Of a stretch of DNA of 43,914 bases, positions 21,101 through 33,062 are shown in pieces. How positions within the stretch are numbered: position 1 is the first letter of the stretch; each line of letters starts with the position of its first letter. The position numbers and the translations under genes are program-made. Source of the stretch: Cudoniella acicularis (Eukaryota; Ascomycota; Leotiomycetes; Helotiales; Helotiaceae); NCBI GenBank assembly GCA_013054445.1, contig JAAMPI010000305.1, positions 1 through 43,914 on the forward strand, written 5' to 3'. The notes below the pieces were generated by a model. That model was not told the DNA's origin, ran no database searches, and worked only from the letters and a program-made list of their open reading frames with translations.

Positions 21101-21703
21101 AATAGCGGAAAACTCGAATAATATATGCCCCTTTATAGAAAATGGTGTCTAGCCCTATACCCGGATCGTGTACGGGCTATAGTAGTAAACTTTACTACTA
21201 TGGCCCGTGTAATGACCTAGGCGGGAACGTTCCACTCCAGACGTCAGTTGAATACTGATTCGTCAAGCCACTACACGTGATTAATTGCTATATGATACCC
21301 AAAACCGCTTTGTCATCCTTTTATTATACGTCGTACTTTGTTAGAAATCGTATATTATCTAATAGTATAAAAGGCCTCGACTCAAGTGGCTTAAAACCAA
21401 GCTCTTATATCAAAGGTAGAGAGCGAGGCAATCCCGCCTCCCCGTATCTTTGTTTCGGTCCTATTAAAAGTATTATACCGTAGAACTTAATATAGAGATG
21501 TCTAAAGTACTCGAAGTCGCCGTCGGAATATATTTACCTATGTCATGTCCGTAATAGATTATGTTATAGTTTTAGGCTCCCGTACGAGGACTTATTCGGG
21601 TAGCTTAAAGCCGGATATAGTTCTATCCTATATATCTTTATATAGTCAGGCTTAATCGTTTTGTCTATCATCGGTCTTAATTACTCTTTTAATAACTTAT
21701 AGA
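18129..21703. other. RIP-degraded desert, no recognisable gene
   Basis: TpA-rich and CpA-poor with abundant CpG. Open stretches at 18800-19054 and 19181-19423 (plus) and 18884-19479 (minus) are longer than most in the desert but show no motif I know. Around 18500-18650 the plus strand is pyrimidine-rich, and the minus strand reads CGFKEECIDREVCEAWKGSA, which may be a decayed exon. No family call is possible. Confidence 0.5.
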
Positions 21704-22670
21704 ATACCTCCCCCTCTAATTTCTCTACTACCTAAACTCCTTTACGACATTTTAAGAAAGCTGTCTATCGAAGATAGCCGTAACTTGCTATTAAGTTGCC
21801 GCGAGATTCGTAATAATAGTAAGTATGCTTTCGACTAAAAGTGCTTTCGTGTTATATCGCTTACCTTAGAGCACGAGAGTATGTTATAAGCTAAAGACCT
21901 TACGAAGGAACAACCGTATTGTTTTCTTAAAGAGATTATTATTCGGATAGACCGAGAATATGACCGCTATCCGGGAAAACTCTATCTTAAAGACCGCCTA
22001 CTTTCCCTTTTTATTAATATATTTTAGGTTTTTACTAAATTCGATACTATTATAATTTAATATAATCTAGAAGAGTTTGATTCGCCCGTAGGACGATATC
22101 GCGCTTATATAAAAGCTATAGTTTAGGTAATAAAAAACTTTCTTAAAAGGCTATAAAAGTACCGATTTTAAAATCGATATATAAAACATCCGACTATACG
22201 ATTGCGCTACCCTATTTACTCTCGGCAAAAATTTTCTAAACCGAGTATATTCTATAGGGCTTAGATTCGAACCGTATGATATTATAGTACGGTCTATATA
22301 AGAGCTTCTACCTCTTATAACGAATCTTAAAGAGATTTCTTTAATAAACGACACTAGCGAGACGCTTACTTTAAACCCTATTCGAAAAGTTATAAAAGTA
22401 GTAAGTTTTAAAACATTAGAAAGTATTTCCCTCGCCGGAGTTGATACTACTAAAGACAAACTATAGGAGATTCTATATCCTTTAAAAGCTTCTCTAAAGA
22501 ACATAAAACTATAACAGATGACTTTCGAATAAAAGTCATTTAAGAGCTTCGTACGTTATATTTCTTACGATTATTCTTTAGAGGACTTTGATCTTAAAGA
22601 TATTTAGGAAACAGATAGTAAAAAGAAACATAAAGTTATTGATCCTATATCGTACTAGTATGACCTATAG
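21704..22670 (+). pseudogene. F-box protein relic, copy B
   Basis: From a probable mutated start (ATA at 21704) the frame reads LLPKLLYDILRKLSIEDSR, then NLLLSCREIRNNSKYAFD, stop, KCFRVI, closely parallel to copy A (LPIEDAR, SSCRHIYYNSKYAFNKICF). The DNA of copies A, B and D shares CTATCGAAGA around this point. Further along are QPYCFLKEIIIRID (A has QYCFLREVLIRLD) and a C-terminal DLKDI followed by a stop. Several TAA/TAG codons interrupt it, and parts of the middle are hard to follow. The end is approximate. Confidence 0.65.
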
Positions 22671-25600
22671 CCCACTCCGGTCTCTTCCTAACACCCCTCT
22701 AATAATTTCTTTATACCTAAGGTTAACTGATCTAATAAGGTACGTAAATCTAACAAAATACGATTAATAAGAGATAGTAATCATTATAAAGAAACCGAGG
22801 TTAAACTAGATTAAATATAAAAGGGGTTTTTTTATTATTAACCCGCCTTAAGACTAGAATGTCACTGCCTATATAACGGCCCCGGGACTATAAATTACTT
22901 AATAATAGGAATAAACACTTGTTATAACCTCTTTATCTATATTCGTCTATATTATACCTAAACCCTTACTCCGTCTCTAACTCCCTCTTTAAGCTAATCT
23001 CCCTTGTCTATACCAAACTTATAATAGACGCTCTACTAGCCAACGCGTATATAACGTACTATACTATCCGTAAGCTCTTAACATAAGCCATAATAACCGC
23101 CTCCTTTATCACCCCTTCCTCCCTAATATCACTCTACGCTTTTACGACCTATACGAATAAACTCGCGTCCCGTGACCAATTATCTATAAAGGTCGAATAT
23201 ACGGTAGCGAGGATTTTCTTCTTAAAGACATTCTAGAAGATAACGCCGGAGATAGCGACACCGAGCGTTTGCCCGAAAGCCCGGAAGAAGCTATATATAG
23301 TACTAGCGAAAGGGAGGTCATCGTTAGAGGCGGAGGCTTACGCGGCGAAGCCTTACGCACTAAAGAGCATACCGAGACCGATTCTAGCGATAAGGGAGAG
23401 GAAGATCTACGAGGGTATATTAGTTGATTAGCTAAGGGAGATAAGGAGGCCTGTGCCGAAGGTTGTGAGAAACCATCTGATCTAGAGTAAGGGCCTATAG
23501 CGACTAGTCCTAGTGATTATAAGGCCGACGACGACAGCGGCGGGCGCGACGGTAAAGGTGAAGGGGAAGATAGCGACGCCGGAGGTGATAGGCGAGTAGT
23601 TTTTCGTAACCTCGAAGTAGAGGGGCATATAGTAGAGGAGCGACTAGACGATTAGGCCTTAAGCTAGGGTCCCGATATAGGCGACGATTGCGGTAGGGCT
23701 GTTAAAGAGGGTACGGCGTATAAGTAGTTCGGTAGATATGTTAACGAAATAAATAGTGAATCCGATAAGGCCGAAGACGCTAAGAATAAGTAGGACAAGA
23801 GTCCGCTATAAGGACTAGTCGTATATTATACTACCCTATAGATATTAGAATAATACTTTAAATAGAACGTGGTTAGTAGACAGACCTATATTACTAGAAT
23901 AAGACAACTTGTCGTCGTAGCTACGAAGAGGAAAGATCTAAACTAGTCGAAGGCGCGAAGTTTCGTAGAGATCGACCCTTCTTTAATATATAGCCTGAGA
24001 CAGATAGGGATCCCTATAACAGTAATTATATAAAATAGAATATTAAGCTAGAAAATCTATCGCTAGGTGGCTTTCTCCGCGAAAGCTCTACTAATGACTA
24101 GACTAATAACGGATCTAATAGCCTACTAGAGTGAAATTATAGACATATATTTACCTCGCTCTCGTAAAATAACTATATTAGTAATAATAATATAAGTAAG
24201 AGCGACGAGGCCCCCGCCTCCGATACCTTATATATATCTTCTTACGAGTAATAGGGCTATATTATTAGCAACTGATACGATAATAGTGCCTACCGTAAAA
24301 AGTAATAAGGCTACCAGGAGGACTGACTTTCGGCCGCTAATATATAAGAAGGACGCCTATAAAGGTTAAAAGACTGTCGAGTATCTATAGTTATATAAGT
24401 GTTTATACTATAAAGTAAGAGGCCGCCTCGGGCTTATAAGAGGAACGAAGTCCTAACCTAGAAAGCCTAAATAGTAGTAGTGCCTTTTAGATATATAGCT
24501 ATTGTCTTTATAGTATAGTCAGTATAGTATAAAGATTGTCTGAGTAGTCTCTTATAGGTAATACTACTAAGAGAATAGTAGTATCAATAGTATATATAAG
24601 ATTAAGGAGTGCTAAGGTCCTAAATGTTCTATAGAACCTCTATCCTCTCTTGACCGAAACAAGTTGCTCCTCCTTTTATATTTTAGAAATGTCGTTAATT
24701 TATATAGCTTCTAAGGAGTTTATATAAGTTTCTGGCTTGCGTAAGGACTTTCTTTAGAAACAGAGTACTAGCGGAAGCTTTATATTTAGCTTTAGCCTCG
24801 AGGGATAATATAAGATAAAAGCATAGAAGTAGTACGCTGTTAAAGATAGGGATACTTGTGACCGCTTAAAGGGTTAATATAGTTATAATTACTATATAAT
24901 CTAGTAGAACCTTTAATTTTCATTTTATTAGACTAATCAACCCTTTATACGACGTCCGGTCGTTCGCGTGACGGTAGTATATTCTCTATAACAATCTATA
25001 AGCTACTAAAAATTCTTATCTTTTAGACTAGGACTACTTTTAGTCGCTAGGACACATCTCGGAGTATAAAGAAGTCCGGGAGCTTGAAAGTCTATTCTTG
25101 ACTTCTATTATATTAGGTAGTCAAATTAACCTCTAGCGCTTACGTCACGTTAAGACAAACTGGTAGGGTAGCGGTATAACCTAAGGATCTATACCTAACC
25201 GCTAGCGAATCTAATATATTTGCCCCCTATCTCTGCCCTATGTCTCTACCCTATGTCTTTGCCCTATGTCTTTGCCCCCTACGTCTGCCTACTATGTCTA
25301 CCCCTAGTCGCTGTCCTAGTCTAAAGTATTCTTATATAGAGACATTCGTATCGCAGATAGCAACACAATACGTCCCCTAAACCCACCGTCAACGCCTTAG
25401 AATTTTAGCGGATAAAATCTCTTACTACTCAAGTAATATCTGTCTTTATATATAGCGATATTAGATATTTATAAGATTGTTCTTATTTTACTTAGCGGGA
25501 TTTTAGACCGAAAAACTCTTTTTAACTTTATTCGTTCGTCGAAATATTAGTATAACATTTTTAAGGCAGGGGATATATAAAGAAAGAAGTATATTAGACG

Positions 25601-27348
25601 CTAGACCCTTCTTATCGTGTTCTCGGAGGAAGTAAGACGGGGGGAGTATATAGCGGGTATAGCGGTTAAGATTATCATTTATTTGATACCGCGAGCTTAA
25701 GAAGATGTTTTGGCCCTCTATAAAGGGGCCTAGAAAGGCCTCCTCGATACGAAAAAATAGAATCAAGCCTTTTCCCTTCCGGCGTAACTTGTGCTACTAT
25801 TTAAGGAGAGACAACTTAGAGATAAGATGTTAGAGATACGACGAAGAATGTGGTAGCAGGGCTCTTAGTATAGCTGTTAGAGAAAAGACATCTCGAGGAT
25901 ACGGTAGGACGAAGCACGCTTAGCACGCGCTATAGATGACACGTATAAGGCGCTCTTTAAACGAACATTTTTATACGTACGAGAATCGGGGTTCGCTTTC
26001 TTTTTACTATTAGTGAAGCATGGCTACATCGAGGAGTAGTATAGAAGAGACTAAGACGTTACTATACGGGTCTGTTTTTCATATGCTATAATATTTATAT
26101 TCGAGTCGAGGACTGTTATATTAAGACCCTAAGCGGTTTTAATATAAATACTAGCCGTAATACGGACATAAGGCTATACCTAGGGCTTAATAGTTTATAT
26201 TCGTTTTTATTAATATATTAGTACGAAATTGAGTTCTAAATTCTTATATAATATATTCGCGCTTTTAAATCTACTAAACTTTCCTTGCCCTACTCCGTCC
26301 TAATCATTTATATATACTATTATCGATTTTAGCGCCTCCGTATATATTCTCTATAAACTCCTTAACGTTAAAAGCTCTTGTTTAGAAGCACTAGAAAGTG
26401 CTTTGGCCTTACGGGCTAGTATCTAGTATATAGAGACTCCCTTCTAGGCAGTATAAAGATAGCTGTCCTAGACAATTCTAGTTATTACTAAAGTCGTCAT
26501 ATAGTGCGGGCCCTTAAGCATCTTGTCGACTCTCTAGGCTAAAGGACTAGTGAGGTTCACCGGGGATCCGTGGCCGTGCTATGGCGATAGTAACGAGGAT
26601 AGTGATAGTGTTAATAATATTCTAAAAGTGTATTTTAGAGTAAAGAGATAAGATATTGCCTTTTACGGTTATAGTTTATTAAGTCTAGCTAACCTGATTA
26701 TTCGTATTACTTTGATAAATTGATTATAAGATAGTCGTAAGACTAATAGTAGATTTAACCAGTTTAATACTTAACTAGCCAAGCTAGGCCCTGCCTAAGT
26801 TAGCCGAATTTATAATAGTAATATGAAATTTATGTCTCGAAATAGTACTTAACGTAGCGGTGTCAGAATAGGCTCCCTTTCCGGAAACAGAACTGGCTCT
26901 AGGGGTATTTCTTTTCGGAACTATATTTGGCCTCCTTTTAGAACCTTAATCGGTTACTAATAGTAAACGCTGTCCCGCCTTTTGACTTTCTATAGGCTAT
27001 AGCAACAGAGCCGCCCGACCCGACTCGGCAAACATTCCTATATAGAGACGCTTCTAAACATTGTGTTATAGTTTACTAGTACTCGAAGGTTATACTTTAA
27101 TAAGCTTCTATAATAGAATCATATCAGATAGGCGTGGCCTCTAGCTCCTCGGTATAACTTAGTATATATTGTCCCGAAAATTAATAGACCTATAAAAAAA
27201 AATAGCTAGGGGTACTAGATACCCGTGACAAAACATGCTAAAAAAATTAGCTAACTTAACCATCACCCCTACCTTAAAGATGTATTACTATAAGCTTAAT
27301 AATATAAGCACTTTATCTCCCTTTTACCTATAGTCAATCTCTTATAAT
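22671..27348. other. RIP-degraded desert with unassigned coding-like stretches
   Basis: No firm gene. At about 23210-23650 (plus) one frame is long, acidic and low in stops (LKDILEDNAGDSDTERLPES and similar). At 23750-24360 another readable frame continues, without a known motif. At 25503-25766 (minus) there is an 87-codon frame (FIEGQNIFLSSRYQINDN), and at 26080-26960 (plus) coherent stretches such as GSLSGNRTGSRGISFRNYIW. These look like RIPped genes or transposon proteins, but I recognise no reverse transcriptase, integrase or DDE signature. Minisatellite locus 3 lies at 25221-25317. Confidence 0.45.
25221..25317 (+). repeat. 13-bp minisatellite, locus 3
   Basis: About seven degenerate units (e.g. 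TGCCCCCTATCTC, TGCCCTATGTCTC, TACCCTATGTCTT, TGCCCCCTACGTC) in the same orientation as the other loci, ending near CGCTGTCC. Confidence 0.8.
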
Positions 27349-28401
27349 CTATAACTTCTTACCTTCTCTATTACTTTTACTCTAGCTATCTAGGCCTTTT
27401 ATAATATCAAATCCCTAAATATTTATTCCTGTTTCCCTATATTCTTTTATAGGATCAGGGATTTTATATATATCCTCTCTACGGTCCTTATAAATATCTT
27501 TAACCGAAAAACTATCTAGAACAACTGTTAAATAGTTGACTATATAATCGATAAATTCGTCAAATAACTCGTCTTAAAAAACCATATTTTCTATTTTTAA
27601 CCCCCTTAGGTAATTATAAAAGAGAGATAGAGCTTCCCGTAACTTAGTGGTTAAAATGCTTACCCTAGTAATAATCACCCTTTTTAACTTCTTAGGTATA
27701 CTCTTTTTTATGATTTGTTAAAAGGTTTCTAAACTCAGATATGCCTTATTGTTATTAGAAAAAGATAGCTCTTCTAGGTTCGAGGTAAGCGGTAAAACTT
27801 TCTTAATACCCTTTAGCGCCCGGCTTTTAGTGATATAGTGATCGAATCGAAGCTCGAGAGATTATACTCGGCTAAGAAAAGGGCGGCTATAGTGAAGTAG
27901 CTATTTATAGTTACTAAGACGTAAGTTTTAGATCTAGACTTTAAATAGTCTAGTTGGCTTAACTAAGAGAATCGTGCTTATTGCCTGTGCTACGGTCTTT
28001 ATATAACCACTACTAGGATCATTAAATCTCTCTAGATGATCATATATACTAATAGTAAGAGGCCGAGTAGAAGCTTGAAGTCTTTAGATAAGTACTAAAA
28101 TAAGAGTATTCTTAATATATAATCTCTTAGGGCTAAGGACATCTAGGCTAGTTCGGAACCGAATAAAGATCTCTTAAAGAAAATAGATAGAATGATCTTT
28201 TAAGATTTGTTTAGCTTGGTTTAGGCCTTCTTCCGTTAGACGAACTAGTATAGCCCGAAAACACTTCTTATTAAAGGCGTATATCCTATTATTATAAATC
28301 TTCTTATAACTTTCTAGAAAGATTCGGCTATCTTTAATAGGTAACTCTTTTATGATATAGCAAACAATCTCGGGCGTCAGGGTGACTAAAGGGGAAGACA
28401 T
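27349..28401 (-). pseudogene. F-box protein relic, copy C
   Basis: A minus-strand frame of 351 codons from ATG 28401 to TAG 27349-27351. The first 75 codons are open: MSSPLVTLTPEIVCYIIKEL, then PIKDSRIFLESYKKIYNN and YAFNKKCF, an F-box-type N-terminus matching copies A, B and D. A leucine-rich C-terminal part follows (LTSNLEELSFSNNNKAYLSL, KLKRVIITRV). More than six internal TAA/TAG stops (after IYFL, LVLI, FKV and others) fit mutated Gln or Trp codons. This is the only copy that keeps an ATG start and the only one on the minus strand. Confidence 0.75.
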
Positions 28402-29044
28402 CGTATAGTAGTGCTAAATCCCGGAACAACAATCAGAGTATAGAAAAGAATAGAGACTTTGGCTTATATAGAGCGTAGTAGCTTAATTTTAAGGGTTCTC
28501 TATTCGGCTCTACGGGGAGGGGGGAACGTCCTAAAGGGTTCGGAAAGTGCCCCCGTGGAAGCCTAAATATGCTCCTGTCAAACTGCCTTTAGATTAAATT
28601 GTCTAACAAAAGAACGTAACTTTATAACTTTAGTCGTAGAATTATCGGATCTATCTTATAATTTACGTAAGTTATTCTCTAGTAATATAATATTAAGGAT
28701 CAGATTATAATATAGAGTTTATTTGATAATAGTATAGTTTTAACGAAAGTAAACGCTCTACGCCTTAAGATTCTTATAATAAATTGCTTTGATAGCGGCT
28801 ATCGATAGTATTTCCTCTATACTAATTCTGATTTCTATCCTTTAAAAGAATATATATAATTAACAGAAAAGCTAAACTATAGCAAAATAAAGCCTTAATC
28901 AGTTCCTAATACGGCCTTTATACCTTCTTTAGATAAAGATTACGGTTATAATAACTAATAGTATTATCAAAATAGCGTAGCCGGAAGCTCCCTAGCTATA
29001 ATTACTTGCCACCCCTTTCTCTACCTAGATAAAGGGTTATAGAT
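28402..29044. other. RIP-degraded spacer
   Basis: No frame or repeat could be assigned. The stretch is very TpA-rich, and the end of the neighbouring membrane-protein relic may extend into it. Confidence 0.4.
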
Positions 29045-29999
29045 CTTAGATCTTTCTCTATACTTCGTATAAAATAACTATAGGTACTAATAGAAGTAAG
29101 TAACACACTACTCTAGAGACTAAAGAGATCCCGAATTTCAGAAAGAAGTATACGAAGGAAAACAAACGAGTAAATATTAAGAAAACCAATATTATACCTA
29201 TAATAAGGATAAATCCTAGGCCGAATCGTAAGCAGTATTTAATATTAGTCGGGTTGACTCTCGCTAAGATCCCCGCTAGAGGCTAAAGTGCCTGGAAGTC
29301 GTCCGCAACGAAGCTTATAACAGCTTCCGGTATAATCCTAGACACGTTTAATAGAAATTTATCGTATTGTTATATATGGTTAGCGAATCCTACGTAGAAA
29401 CCCTTTATACCTAGCGAACAATTTAGGGGAATTGATCCCTCGATAGTAGCCGTTACGGCTGTTACGACGGCGCCCGTAGCGCTTTATACGTTATTAATTA
29501 CAGTTATAATAGCTATAGTAAGCACGCTTGTCGTACCCTGGGCTTCGCTTATAAGAGGTTAGAGAAGGTCAGGTACGGAATTCGCGTATATCTTAGCTAG
29601 TGCGTGATCGGGGAGATAGATATCGGTAAAGTTAAACTATAACAGGTATTAGCTAACGCCAAATAGATTAGAAATAAGCTCTTACGGTTAAGGTGGCAAT
29701 ACTAGCTTTCGCAATATTATCTTGTCTTAGTAGTAGGATTCCTAGTATAGTATAGTAGACAGTAGCGGAGGAAAAGACCACTAGGGTGAATATTTTCTAT
29801 ATACTACTTAGAAGTATAGTGAGAGGCAAAAATTAGGATAGCGACTAGGTAAGTTAAAGTCATCTGTGTCGAGTACTAGTGTTAAGGAATAAGTACGGTT
29901 TAACATAGAGTGTCTATAAATAGCTCTAGTATTAAGATATATATTATTCGAAACTAAAAATAATATACTACTCCTAGTTATAAAGGCCGATTCCGGCAC
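29045..29999 (-). pseudogene. unrecognised multi-pass membrane protein relic
   Basis: One minus-strand frame runs from an ATG at 29999 through about 315 codons with roughly a dozen TAA/TAG stops. It has a first segment (MPESAFITRSSILFLVSNNI), a middle with TDIYLPDHALAKIYANSVPD and ISEAQGTTSVLTIAIITV, a cysteine/glycine stretch (PLNCSLGIKGFYVGFANHI), NVSRIIPEAVISFVADDFQA, then two strongly hydrophobic segments (GLGFILIIGIILVFLIF, VVCYLLLLVPIVILY) near the C-terminus. I do not recognise the family. The mutation pattern is the same as in neighbouring relics. The downstream end is approximate. Confidence 0.5.
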
Positions 30000-30187
30000 C
30001 TGAGATCCTTTTTCCTCCTACTAGTACCCTAATTTTTAAAGTGATACTAATATAGTCATATATCACCTAAAGATACCGTCTCTTAATATATAAGCTACGG
30101 CAATCTTAGATACTTCCCTAATAGTAACACTTTTAGTTTATTTATTCGACTTATAATATAATAGCGAGTATACCTTCCTCCGCCCCT

Positions 30188-30475
30188 ATGTTAGCCTCCC
30201 GTCTATAAGCTCAAGTTGATAATACTGTTCGTATTATACGAGAAAATATCAAGAAAGTATTAAAACGAAGAGAAAATCTAGATTTATTATATAGTAAGAC
30301 CGATGATCTTACTATAAGTTCTGACGGATTTCGTCGTAATACTAATAAAGTAAACAAGCGGATATACTCTAAGCATATTAAAAGTCGTATGTGTTTAGTC
30401 GGCGGTGTTTTCTTCTTACTACTTGTTCTCGTTGTTATACCTGTAGTGGCTTTAATGTTATACCGTTATAGCTAA
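30188..30475 (+). pseudogene. R-SNARE (synaptobrevin/VAMP-like) relic with a single internal stop
   Basis: R-SNAREs on vesicles zip with target-membrane SNAREs to drive fusion. A 96-codon frame starts at ATG 30188 and shows the synaptobrevin core: AQVDNTVRIIRENIKKVLKR, RENLDLLYSKTDDL, then SDGFRRNTNKVNKR, where the FRR arginine is at the zero-layer position. It ends with YSKHIKSRMC and a C-terminal anchor (GGVFFLLLVLVVIPVVALML) before the stop. The only break is TAA at 30206-30208 at the seventh codon, fitting CAA. The usual N-terminal extension is absent, so a mutated upstream exon is possible. Compared with its neighbours it is lightly damaged. Seeing a SNARE gene in a RIPped accessory block is unusual. 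Confidence 0.82.
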
Positions 30476-33062
30476 TTAGTACTAGAATAACGGGGACAGT
30501 TATAAGGCAATAAAGAGATAAACTAAGGAGAAAAGCAGATAGATTTTATAGCGGCTTTTTTATAATAGTATAATAGTTATATATTAAAAGGTTTTAAAAT
30601 ATAATAACGAGGGGACTTTTCTAAAAAGAAACAGTAGAGGGTAGCTTAAAAACACAGATAGCGAAATATCTTTATATATTCTTCGCTAAAATCATTCCTT
30701 ATATAATATATCTATCGACTTCTTAAAATTAACCCTAGCTTTAGCAATTTTCGACGTCGTCTGCTCTAACTTCTCTTTATATCCTGTTCCCTTAAGCATT
30801 ATTCTGCTATATGTCGCGTTCTAGAAGCCATCGACACACGTGTCGCTAATAGTACTATCGGAATATTCGAGACTATTATACTAAATACCGTTATTTAGTT
30901 TCTGATTTTAAATCGTAATATCGTTATTATAGAAGAGGAATAGTACGCAAACCACCCGAAACCCTTTTTTAGGTTATACGAGTATTATAGGGCGGAAAGA
31001 GAGGACATCTTCGGCTTTCTCTACGATAAATTTGTTATAGCGGAAGATTTAAGGTATAAATAGAAACATATTAAGATTCTAAAAGAATATTAGATATTAA
31101 TCGTCATTTCTAAGGGAAGCTTACGCGTTATTAGGTCTTTAGTTAATTAAAAATTGTGCTTCGTTTTTAGGGAATAAATTAGTCCGAAGAGAAAGAATTA
31201 AGCCCTTTACTTAAATCATACGTTAAGCGTATATTAATAGCTCGAATCTCCGTTGTTCGAGTTTCTCTACTCCGATATACTACTACGCCGATCTAAAGTA
31301 TACTAAGTCGCTGCCCCTAGTCTCTACCCCTAGTCTCTACCCCCGGTCTCTGCCCCTATATCTCTTCGCCTTCTAGTATAGTATAAAATGATCGGAACGA
31401 CGTCTTCCTACCTTTATAGTATCTACGATACTATTTTCGGTAACGGTAAATAAAACGTAGATAATCGTCGATACGGGCGGGTATTAGGGAAATATAGATA
31501 TTAAAATCTAAACGTTCTAACTTAGGCAGGGTTTTACGTTAAGATCTACGAAGCTTACTTTTAGTTCGTCAAGCGATCAGATCTCTTGTCACTACAAATA
31601 TAGTATGTTTTATTCGAAGGAGTATAATCAAGTGAAAGTGAAGTCTTAAAAAATGTTTATTTAAAATTAGGATTAGTTCTAAATTCTTCGTAACGAACCT
31701 TACTCTAAATAATCTATAAGACCTTAAGTTTACGGGGAAAACGACTTTAATAAGAAATAGATTAAAATAAGAAGTTTTTTTTTTAAAGAAAAAAGAAAAA
31801 AGAAAAAGAGCTCTTTAAAATATCCTAAAGCTAGAAAATCTTTATTTAAAAGAAAATACGTAATTCCGTTATATCCCTATAACTAGAGCCTCTAATATTT
31901 ATAACCCGTATCTTCTTAGCGTCACTCTCTTTTCGAGCACGCTTTATCTAGACTAGAAGATCTAGGTCTAGTTCGTTGTCGTAGTTCCGGTTATCTTTAC
32001 TATCGAGTAAAAGACTTCCCTTTCTCTTTTTTTATTATTACTTTTCTTCCCGGGATCTAGAGGGATGACTGTCGGGGGAACCGTCATTAGTCCTAGAACG
32101 ACTTAGCGGTACGCCTTATATATTTGACAAGTGTTAAGAAAATACGGTTACGTTCCGTCTTATATCTGCCTATAAACAATCTTCTATATAACGTTTAAGT
32201 AAAAACTGTTCTAATTTCTTATTCGTATATTCGGTATCGGGAGGCCTCGCGATACCAAACCCCGCCCTATAAGAGAAGTAGATAAGAGTAGCGAAATTCT
32301 TATCGCTAGGTTTATAATAAAATCTAGAGACTACTAGCTATAACGGAGGAATCGTAGTATAAGGCTATTCTCGAAAAGAGTCTAGCCGGGAAGAGATAGT
32401 AGCGAAAGAGTATTAGACATTAATAGTCTTAAAATCATCTCTTTAGGGTACTCGTTCGTATAGTCCTAGTATAGCAAACTAAGGCGATTAAGGCGACTAA
32501 GGCGACGAGGGGGATAATATTATAGATAAACTTTAAAGAGAATTTCGTTCGGCCTTTATAGACATCTTTACTATAGTCTCTATTTTCCTCTCTAAGTTTT
32601 ATAGATCACTCCTCGTATACTAAGGTAGCGATTATATAGAGGTAGAGTGGCCTTAAACCTCGGGTATCGATTTAAGTCCCTATTTAGTTCTAATTATAGG
32701 AATCGAGTAGGGGATCCGATTTGTCTTCTCTATCTAATTCTAGTGATAGGAATCGGGTAGGGAGCTAAAGGGGGTCCCTAAATCTTTACGCCACCTGACA
32801 AGCGGGAACCGTTCCTAAACATCTAATACCTGTTTTCTATATCCTTGTTTCTATACCGTAAAGGTTAGTAGTTGAGTTTTGATAATAAATAGATTAAATA
32901 TGCCTTCGAAAGGCCTATAACTAAATTTTATTTTACCCCCTACTCTATCGATAGAAATTATAAGATCTACGTCAAACATCGTTCTTTTCTATTATTAATC
33001 TACTATATATCTCTTTTTATATATCCTTTTATTAACTAAAACTAAATAATAAAAATCAATTT
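30476..33062. other. RIP-degraded desert between the R-SNARE and transporter relics
   Basis: No gene recognised. A coherent stretch near 30812-31080 starts MSRSRSHRHT and has several stops. Minisatellite locus 4 is at 31310-31370. Two GATAGGAATCG-like copies repeat near 32690-32760. A/T runs occur near 31770-31810. Confidence 0.45.
31310..31370 (+). repeat. 13-bp minisatellite, locus 4
   Basis: About four units (TGCCCCTAGTCTC, TACCCCTAGTCTC, TACCCCCGGTCTC, TGCCCCTATATCTC) in the same orientation as the other loci. Confidence 0.75.

Noticed and set aside
22671..27348. LTR retrotransposon, LINE or Starship-type tyrosine recombinase
   Set aside because: I looked for reverse transcriptase, integrase and DUF3435-like motifs and long terminal repeats and found none I could support.
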